The position numbers were made by a program, and so were the translations under genes. From Thauera sp. GDN1 (GTDB lineage Bacteria > Pseudomonadota > Gammaproteobacteria > Burkholderiales > Rhodocyclaceae), in the NCBI RefSeq assembly GCF_029223545.1, contig NZ_CP097870.1:1364001-1428000 (forward strand): a stretch of 64,000 bases of DNA, given 5' to 3'. A model generated the notes under the pieces. That model was not told the origin of the DNA. It made no database searches and worked only from the letters and a program-made list of their open reading frames with translations. Positions 55,899 to 64,000 of the stretch are shown piece by piece. Position 1 is the stretch's first letter; every line of letters starts with the position of its first letter.

Positions 55899-56663
55899 TC
55901 AGGCGGTGGTCCCGTCGCCGGTGGTGAAGCGCTTGCCGTCGAAGGCGAGCCAGCGCGCCGTGCCGCGCCAGTCGGCGAGGACGTGGCGCACGCAGTCGCG
56001 ACCGTCGATGCGCAGCTGGTGCCGGTCGGGGCGGTGCGTGTGGCCATGGATCAGCGTCGGATAGCCGTGCGCGCGCAGCAGCGCCGCGACCGCGTCGGCA
56101 TTGACGTCCATGATCTCCATCGACTTGCCGGCCTTGGCGGCTTCGCTCTTCTGCCGCAGCGAGGCGATGAAGGCCTTGCGCGCGGCCAGGGGCTGGGCCA
56201 GGAAGCCGGCCTGCCAGGCGGGATCGCGGACCTGGCGGCGGTAGGCCTGGTAGGCGAGGTCGTCGGTGCACTGCGCGTCGCCGTGGGCGAGCAGCACTAC
56301 CGGGGCGCTGTCGCCTTCGCCGAGACGCACGCGTGCCGGATCCTCGAGCAGGGTGGCGCCGATCGCGCCTGCGAAGTCCGCGCCGGCGAGCAGGTCGCGG
56401 TTGCCGGTCATGAAGAACACGGCGGTGCCGGCGTCGGCCAGGGCGCGGATCGCGGCGGCGATGGCGGCGTTGAAGGGCGTGGCGAGGTCGTCGTCGCCGG
56501 CCCAGTATTCGAACAGGTCACCGAGGATGAAAAGGCTCGCCGCCTCGCGTGCCGGGCCCTGCAGGAAGCCGAGGAAGGCGTCGACGTTGGCCGGCTCGTC
56601 CTCGCTGAGGTGCAGGTCCGAAATGAACAATGCCGGAAGCCCCGCATGCGCGGCTTCCGGCAT
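55899..56663 (-). CDS. lpxH: UDP-2,3-diacylglucosamine diphosphatase
   Basis: A 254-residue metallophosphoesterase. The five motifs FISDLHLSE, LGDLFEYWAGDDD, MTGNRD, LAHGDAQCTDD and LIHGHTHRPDRH are complete and diagnostic of LpxH. It cleaves UDP-2,3-diacylglucosamine to lipid X in lipid A synthesis. The ATG at 56663 is followed at once by a strong hairpin in the coding sequence (56634-56663). It lies downstream of two cyclophilin genes in the same direction. Confidence 0.94.
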   Translation of the reverse strand: MPEAAHAGLPALFISDLHLSEDEPANVDAFLGFLQGPAREAASLFILGDLFEYWAGDDDLATPFNAAIAAAIRALADAGTAVFFMTGNRDLLAGADFAGAIGATLLEDPARVRLGEGDSAPVVLLAHGDAQCTDDLAYQAYRRQVRDPAWQAGFLAQPLAARKAFIASLRQKSEAAKAGKSMEIMDVNADAVAALLRAHGYPTLIHGHTHRPDRHQLRIDGRDCVRHVLADWRGTARWLAFDGKRFTTGDGTTA

Positions 56664-56716
56664 TCCGTAGGCTGCCCCGCCCGGGCGGGCGGGGGAGGGA
56701 GTGCGATCGGGCACGA

Positions 56717-57211
56717 TCAGACGACTTCGGCGCGCTCGATGACCACGTCTTCCTTGGGCACGTCCTGGTGGAAGCCGCTGGAGCCGGTCTTGACCTTGCG
56801 GATGCTGTCGACGACGTCCATGCCTTCGCTCACGCGGCCGAACACGCAGTAGCCCCAGCCCTGCAGGTCGGGCGAGCGGTGGTTGAGGAAGTCGTTGTCG
56901 GCGACGTTGATGAAGAACTGCGCGGTGGCCGAGTGCGGCGCCTGAGTGCGCGCCATGGCGATGGTGCCGCGCTCGTTCTTGAGGCCGTTGTCGGCTTCGT
57001 TCTTGATCTGCTCGCCGGTCGGCTTCTGGTTCATGCCGGGCTCGAAGCCGCCGCCCTGGATCATGAAGCCGTCGATGACGCGGTGGAAGATGGTGTTGTC
57101 GTAGTGGCCGGCCGCGACGTAGGCGAGGAAGTTGGCGACGGTGACGGGCGCCTTGTCGGCGTCGAGTTCGAGGGTGATGACGCCGTGGTTGGTGTGCAGC
57201 TTGACTGCCAT
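56717..57211 (-). CDS. ppiB: Cytoplasmic peptidyl-prolyl isomerase (cyclophilin B)
   Basis: A 164-residue cyclophilin without signal peptide. [15 protein letters not shown], the [16 protein letters not shown] motif and [18 protein letters not shown] are canonical. It catalyses proline isomerisation. ATG 57211 follows AGGAG; the frame extends further upstream without family sequence. It is paired with the signal-peptide-bearing cyclophilin upstream. Confidence 0.95.
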   Translation of the reverse strand: MAVKLHTNHGVITLELDADKAPVTVANFLAYVAAGHYDNTIFHRVIDGFMIQGGGFEPGMNQKPTGEQIKNEADNGLKNERGTIAMARTQAPHSATAQFFINVADNDFLNHRSPDLQGWGYCVFGRVSEGMDVVDSIRKVKTGSSGFHQDVPKEDVVIERAEVV

Positions 57212-57307
57212 GTGTGTTCTCCTGGATGAACCGGTCTCTGGCCCGGCCGCGGCGCGGCCGGCGTGGGCCATGCCGGGCGGCGCGGCCCGGCACGATGGAT
57301 CTTGCGC

Positions 57308-57895
57308 TTACTTGGCCGGCTTCTTCGCCGGCTTGACGGTTTCGAGCACGCGCGCGCTCTCGATGACGACCGCCTCGACCGGCACGTTCTGGTGGAAGCC
57401 GCGGTTCGCGGTCTGCACCTTGCCGATCTTCTCGACCACCTCCATGCCCTTGACCACCTTGCCGAACACGGCATAGCCCCAGCCGTCGCGCGAGGGGTAG
57501 TCGAGGAAGGTGTTGGGCACGAGGTTGATGAAGAACTGTGCGCTCGCCGAGTGCGGGTCGGCGGTGCGCGCCATGGCCAGCGTGCCGGGTTCGTTCCTGA
57601 GGCCGTTCTTCGCCTCGTTCTCGATCGGCGCGCGGGTGCTCTTCTGCTTCATCTCGGCGTCGAAGCCGCCGCCCTGGATCATGAAGCCGTCGATGACGCG
57701 GTGGAACACGGTGCCGTCGTAGAAGCCGTCCTTGACGTACTGGACGAAGTTCTCCGCCGACTTGGGCGCCTTGTCGGCGAAGACCTCGACGACGATCTCG
57801 CCCTGGCTGGTCTTCATCTCGACCATGGGGTTGGCGGCCAGCGCGCTCAGCGCGGTGCTGGCGAGTGCGGCGAAGGCGATCAGGTGCTTTTTCAT
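57308..57895 (-). CDS. ppiA: Periplasmic peptidyl-prolyl isomerase (cyclophilin A)
   Basis: A 195-residue cyclophilin beginning with a clear signal peptide ([19 protein letters not shown], cleavage after ALA). [47 protein letters not shown] and a Lys/Pro-rich tail follow. It works in the periplasm, while the next gene makes the cytosolic form. ATG 57895 has GGAG upstream. Confidence 0.95.
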   Translation of the reverse strand: MKKHLIAFAALASTALSALAANPMVEMKTSQGEIVVEVFADKAPKSAENFVQYVKDGFYDGTVFHRVIDGFMIQGGGFDAEMKQKSTRAPIENEAKNGLRNEPGTLAMARTADPHSASAQFFINLVPNTFLDYPSRDGWGYAVFGKVVKGMEVVEKIGKVQTANRGFHQNVPVEAVVIESARVLETVKPAKKPAK

Positions 57896-58227
57896 GGAAT
57901 CTCCGGTGTTCTGCCTGCAGCCGCGGCCCGGGCGGGGCGGCAGAGGTGATTGTGATGCGGTCGGCGCGGCGGCGAATGCCCGTGCGCGTCGGCTGCGGTG
58001 GGCCCGCCCGCCGCAGGTCGACCCGCGACGGGCCATCGTTGCCGCGGTGGAGGAACCCGACGGCAACGGCCCGGCGGACGAAATGGCGGCCCCGCCAGCC
58101 ATGGTATATTTGCGCCCTTCCAGCACGGGCTTGCGGCCGCTGAACGGCGCCAGATTCTAGCAACAAGCCCCACCCCTAACAATCGCGCTGCCGGCGTGGT
58201 TTTCCCTCCCGTTTATCCGTCATCCCG
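57896..58227. promoter_or_regulatory. Divergent intergenic region ppiA / cysS
   Basis: These 332 bases hold no recognisable gene. A TATATT at 58105-58110 in an otherwise very GC-rich patch may be the -10 of cysS, but no -35 was found at the right distance. No terminator or repeat is evident. Confidence 0.4.
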
Positions 58228-59616
58228 ATGCTCTCGATCTACAACACCCTGTCGCGCAACAAGGAAGTCTTCACCCCGATCGACCCCGGCAAGGTCCGCA
58301 TGTACGTGTGCGGCATGACGGTGTACGACTTCTGCCACCTCGGCCATGCGCGGGTGATGGTCGTGTTCGACATGGTGGCGCGCTGGCTGCGCGCGAGCGG
58401 GCTCGACGTCACCTACGTGCGCAACATCACCGACATCGACGACAAGATCATCCGTCGCGCGCAGGACAAGGGCGAGACCATCCGCCAGCTCACCGACCGC
58501 TTCATCGCCGCGATGCACGAGGATGCCGATGCGCTCGGCGTGCTGCGCCCCGACCACGAGCCGCGCGCCACCGACTACGTCGCGCAGATGCAGTCGCTGA
58601 TCTCGCGCCTCGAGGAAAAGGGCCTGGCCTACGTCGCCGCCAACCGCGATGTGTGCTACGCGGTGCGAAAGTTCGAGGGCTACGGCAAGCTGTCGGGCAA
58701 GTCCCTCGACGAACTGCGCGCCGGCGAGCGCGTCGACGTGGCCCAGGACAAGAACGATCCGCTCGACTTCGTGCTGTGGAAGCACGCCAAGGTCGAGGAG
58801 CCGGGCGAGGTGAAGTGGGCGTCGCCCTGGGGCGAGGGCCGGCCGGGCTGGCACATCGAGTGCTCGGCGATGAGCTCGGAGCTGCTCGGCGAGCATTTCG
58901 ACATCCACGGCGGCGGCATGGACCTGCAGTTCCCGCACCACGAGAACGAGATCGCCCAGTCCGAGGGCGCGCACGGCCACGCCTTCGTCAATTACTGGAT
59001 GCACAACGGCTTCGTGCGCGTCGATGACGAGAAGATGTCGAAGTCGCTCGGCAACTTCTTCACCATCCGCGAGGTGCTGCAGAAGTACGACCCCGAGGTG
59101 GTGCGCTTCTTCATCCTGCGCGCGCACTACCGCAGCGCGCTGAACTATTCCGACGCCCATCTCAAGGACGCCCGCAACGCGCTCACCCGCCTGTACACCG
59201 CGCTCAAGAACGTGCCGGTGCAGGGCGAGGCGGTGCCCGACTGGAGCGAGGCGCACGCGCAGCGCTTCCGTGCGGCGATGGACGACGACTTCAACACCGC
59301 CGAGGCGGTGGCCGTGCTGTTCGAGCTCGCCAACGAGGTCAACCGCTGCGCCTCGCCGGCGCTCGCCGCGCAGCTGAAGGCGCTCGGCGGCGTGCTCGGC
59401 CTGCTCGGCCGCGAGCCGCAGGCCTTCCTGCAGGCGGGCGCGCCGGATGCGGCGGGCGGGGTGGATGCCGACGCGATCGAGGCGAGGATCGCCGAACGCG
59501 CCGCAGCCAAGAAGGCGAAGAACTTCGCCGACGCCGATCGCATTCGTGCCGAGCTGCTCGAGGCCGGCGTGATCCTCGAGGACGGTCCTGGCGGGACGAC
59601 CTGGCGGCGCGCCTGA
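58228..59616 (+). CDS. cysS: Cysteinyl-tRNA synthetase
   Basis: A 462-residue class-I synthetase. The HIGH-type motif is [19 protein letters not shown] is intact, and zinc ligands lie in [15 protein letters not shown] and [18 protein letters not shown]. The C-terminal DALR region and [22 protein letters not shown] helix are complete. The ATG at 58228 starts the family sequence. Confidence 0.98.
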   Translation: MLSIYNTLSRNKEVFTPIDPGKVRMYVCGMTVYDFCHLGHARVMVVFDMVARWLRASGLDVTYVRNITDIDDKIIRRAQDKGETIRQLTDRFIAAMHEDADALGVLRPDHEPRATDYVAQMQSLISRLEEKGLAYVAANRDVCYAVRKFEGYGKLSGKSLDELRAGERVDVAQDKNDPLDFVLWKHAKVEEPGEVKWASPWGEGRPGWHIECSAMSSELLGEHFDIHGGGMDLQFPHHENEIAQSEGAHGHAFVNYWMHNGFVRVDDEKMSKSLGNFFTIREVLQKYDPEVVRFFILRAHYRSALNYSDAHLKDARNALTRLYTALKNVPVQGEAVPDWSEAHAQRFRAAMDDDFNTAEAVAVLFELANEVNRCASPALAAQLKALGGVLGLLGREPQAFLQAGAPDAAGGVDADAIEARIAERAAAKKAKNFADADRIRAELLEAGVILEDGPGGTTWRRA

Positions 59617-59690
59617 GCGAGGAGGGAAGAAGCCGTCCGCGATGGATGCGGCGCTCCGGTCGCGATTTCCCGGCAGCCCGAAACATCGTA

Positions 59691-59730
59691 AGAACGCCCG
59701 CCCTGCAATGCAGGAGCGGGCGTTCTCGCT
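59691..59730. terminator. Bidirectional terminator between cysS and dnaJ
   Basis: AGAACGCCCGC ... GCGGGCGTTCT with inner CCTGCAATGCAGG: an almost perfect 36-nt hairpin between two convergent genes. A T-tract follows on the plus side. Confidence 0.88.
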
Positions 59731-59779
59731 TTTGGGGGGTGGGGCCCGCTCGCACGGACCGCAGACCGCCTGGCCGGCT

Positions 59780-60901
<1,122 letters not shown>

Positions 60902-60931
60902 GGTGCTGCGCTCAGTCTGGTCTCAAGCAAA

Positions 60932-60973
60932 GGCCGAGCCGGCGCCGGAGCAGTGCTCCGGCGGGGCTCGGCC
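60932..60973 (-). other. Long hairpin between dnaK and dnaJ
   Basis: GGCCGAGCC ... GGCTCGGCC enclosing GCCGGAGCA ... TGCTCCGGC: an almost continuous 20-bp stem. There is no long U-tract, so it is more likely a partial terminator or mRNA-processing/stability element that tunes dnaJ relative to dnaK. Confidence 0.6.
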
Positions 60974-60997
60974 GCGAAGGATTCGCCAGAATGACGA

Positions 60998-62926
<1,929 letters not shown>

Positions 62927-62988
62927 GAGTGTTCCTTTTCAGTCTGTATTCGGGGAGGCGCGGCGGGTTGCGCGCCGGTCTGGTTCGA

Positions 62989-63016
62989 ATATGGGGCGGC
63001 GCGTTCCGCTTTCAAG
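62989..63016 (-). promoter_or_regulatory. Sigma-32 heat-shock promoter of dnaK
   Basis: On the minus strand: CTTGAA, 14-bp spacer, CCCCATAT. This matches the sigma-32 consensus (CTTGAA-N13/14-CCCCATnT) almost perfectly. It lies in the grpE-dnaK gap, 63 bp before the dnaK ATG. Confidence 0.88.
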
Positions 63017-63043
63017 CGCGCCGCGACAAATTGCTGGCCGCCC

Positions 63044-63619
63044 TTACTGGCTCTTGCCCTTGGACACCATCACCATCGCCGGACGGATCACGCGCTCGTT
63101 GAGCAGGTAGCCCTTCTGCAACACGGTGACCACGGTGTTGGCTTCGGCGTCGGCCTCGACCATGCTGATCGCCTGATGCTTGTTGGGATCGAACTTCTGG
63201 CCGAGCGGGTTCTCTTCGTTCAGGCTGGCGCCCTCGAAGGCCGAGACGAGCTGACGCAGGGTGAGCTCGACGCCTTCACGCATCTTTTCCACGGTCTGGT
63301 TCTCGGTGGCGAGCGCAGCCTCCAGGCTGTCCTTGACCGGCAGCATCGCGGTGGCGAACTTCTCGGCAGCGAATTTGCCCGCCTTGACGATGTCTTCCTG
63401 GGCGCGGCGGCGCACGTTCTCGGTCTCGGCCTTGGCGCGCAGCCAGGCGTCGTGGTGCTCGGCCGCCTTCAGCTCGGCCTGGCGCAGCGCCTCCTCGAGA
63501 TTGGGCATGCTGTCGATGCCGTTCTCCGGCGCGGTGTCGGCCGCCGCGGCCGCGGCATCGAGGCCGATGTCGGCGGGCTGTTCGGCGGAGGTCTGGCTGG
63601 CCTGGTTCGGGTCCTGCAT
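63044..63619 (-). CDS. grpE: Nucleotide exchange factor GrpE
   Basis: A 191-residue GrpE. The acidic N-terminus is followed by a long coiled coil ([36 protein letters not shown]) and the beta domain ([46 protein letters not shown]). It releases ADP from DnaK. ATG 63619 follows AGGGAG; the frame upstream lacks family sequence. It is the first gene of the chaperone set. Confidence 0.97.
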   Translation of the reverse strand: MQDPNQASQTSAEQPADIGLDAAAAAADTAPENGIDSMPNLEEALRQAELKAAEHHDAWLRAKAETENVRRRAQEDIVKAGKFAAEKFATAMLPVKDSLEAALATENQTVEKMREGVELTLRQLVSAFEGASLNEENPLGQKFDPNKHQAISMVEADAEANTVVTVLQKGYLLNERVIRPAMVMVSKGKSQ

Positions 63620-63659
63620 GTCGGTCTGGCTCCCTGTTGATTCCTGAAACAGCCGGGTA

Positions 63660-63686
63660 CTTTGGGGCGTAGTGCGCCAGTTCAAG
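63660..63686 (-). promoter_or_regulatory. Sigma-32 heat-shock promoter of grpE
   Basis: On the minus strand: CTTGAA, 13-bp spacer, CCCCAAAG. The -35 is perfect and the -10 differs from CCCCATnT in two positions. It lies 41 bp before the grpE ATG. Confidence 0.8.
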
Positions 63687-63858
63687 AGGGGAGGGAGGAA
63701 AAAAGAACGGGCGCGGTGAGCCCGGCCCGGTCTTGGACTCCGGGGTCCGGTTCCGGGGTCTGCGGCGCCCGGCCGCGAACGGACGCGCACAGGCGACTTG
63801 CGGGTCGGCCACCGCGCCTGCGGCCGCCTTCGATCTGAGGGAGGTGCTGGCGGCGTGG

Positions 63859-63864
63859 TAAGAT
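63859..63864 (+). promoter_or_regulatory. -10 candidate for gyrA
   Basis: TGG-TAAGAT reads as an extended -10 about 40 bp before the gyrA start. No good -35 was found, so the call is weak. Confidence 0.35.
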
Positions 63865-63902
63865 CACGTGTTTTGGTTTTCGCGGCTTGTCCGCCTGCAA
63901 GC

Positions 63903-64000
63903 ATGACCCAGTTCGCCAAGGAAACCCTGCCGATCAGCCTCGAAGAGGAGATGCGCCACTCCTACCTCGATTACGCGATGAGCGTGATCGTGGGGCGCGC
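63903..64000 (+). CDS. gyrA: DNA gyrase subunit A, N-terminal fragment (cut by window end)
   Basis: The first 32 residues are visible: [20 protein letters not shown] followed by [13 protein letters not shown], the very conserved GyrA/ParC start. The ATG at 63903 is the only start consistent with this. GyrA (rather than ParC) is supported by the start [23 protein letters not shown]. The gene continues beyond the window. Confidence 0.93.
   Translation, partial: MTQFAKETLPISLEEEMRHSYLDYAMSVIVGR

Overview
The window is a GC-rich chromosomal segment of a betaproteobacterium. Two conserved gene orders support this: leuC-leuD-leuB-asd-fimV-truA-trpF-trpB-trpA-accD-folC-SPOR-cvpA-purF-metZ, and grpE-dnaK-dnaJ. 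A phaC-phaB-phaB-phaR cluster, malate synthase G and FimV point (by inference) to Rhodocyclales/Zoogloeaceae, such as Thauera, Azoarcus or Aromatoleum. There is no prophage, insertion sequence, CRISPR array or obvious genomic island. Nearly all of it is intact core metabolism.

Layout. 1-126: 3' end of an rRNA operon (5S rRNA) with its terminator, then a small VF530-type protein. 878-4744 (minus): a biotin-dependent carboxyltransferase set (5S-like, 12S-like, a small coiled-coil protein and a 1.3S-like biotin carrier) without a biotin carboxylase or membrane decarboxylase subunit, resembling methylmalonyl-CoA:pyruvate transcarboxylase. 5027-10811: a DMT transporter and the three-gene N-acetylglutaminylglutamine amide (NAGGN) osmolyte operon. 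10999-15880: glcB, bamD (minus), rluD and pgeF. 16273-20558: polyhydroxyalkanoate genes phaC, two tandem phaB and phaR. 20616-24387: rimO, a patatin-like lipase and an FAD-linked D-2-hydroxyacid dehydrogenase. 24455-25180: the tRNA set Ala(GGC)-Glu(TTC)-Asp(GTC), present twice in tandem, each copy with its own promoter. 25470-31280: 3-hydroxybutyryl-CoA dehydrogenase, trxA-rho (minus), ferredoxin, a CBS protein and a long-chain acyl-CoA ligase.

31305-41525: a valine-rich leader peptide and terminator (an attenuator) before ilvBN, then aroC, an MFS permease, an M48 lipoprotein protease, leuC, an entericidin-like lipoprotein, leuD, leuB and asd. 41727-55151: fimV through metZ. 55295-57895 (minus): a DUF4332-like protein, lpxH and two cyclophilins. 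58228-59616: cysS. 59780-63619 (minus): dnaJ, dnaK and grpE, with two sigma-32-type promoters. 63903-64000: the start of gyrA.

How the genes work together. The transcarboxylase, glcB, PHA, 3-hydroxybutyryl-CoA dehydrogenase and acyl-CoA ligase genes form a C2/C3/C4 acyl-CoA and storage-carbon theme. ilv, leu, asd, trp, aroC and metZ cover amino-acid synthesis. The most notable non-coding signals are the valine-codon attenuator, the covarying hairpins in the duplicated tRNA spacers, the TTG start and overlap of rho, and the paired heat-shock promoters. I found no clearly undescribed system. The transcarboxylase-like set with its unfamiliar 106-residue protein is the best candidate for new biochemistry.
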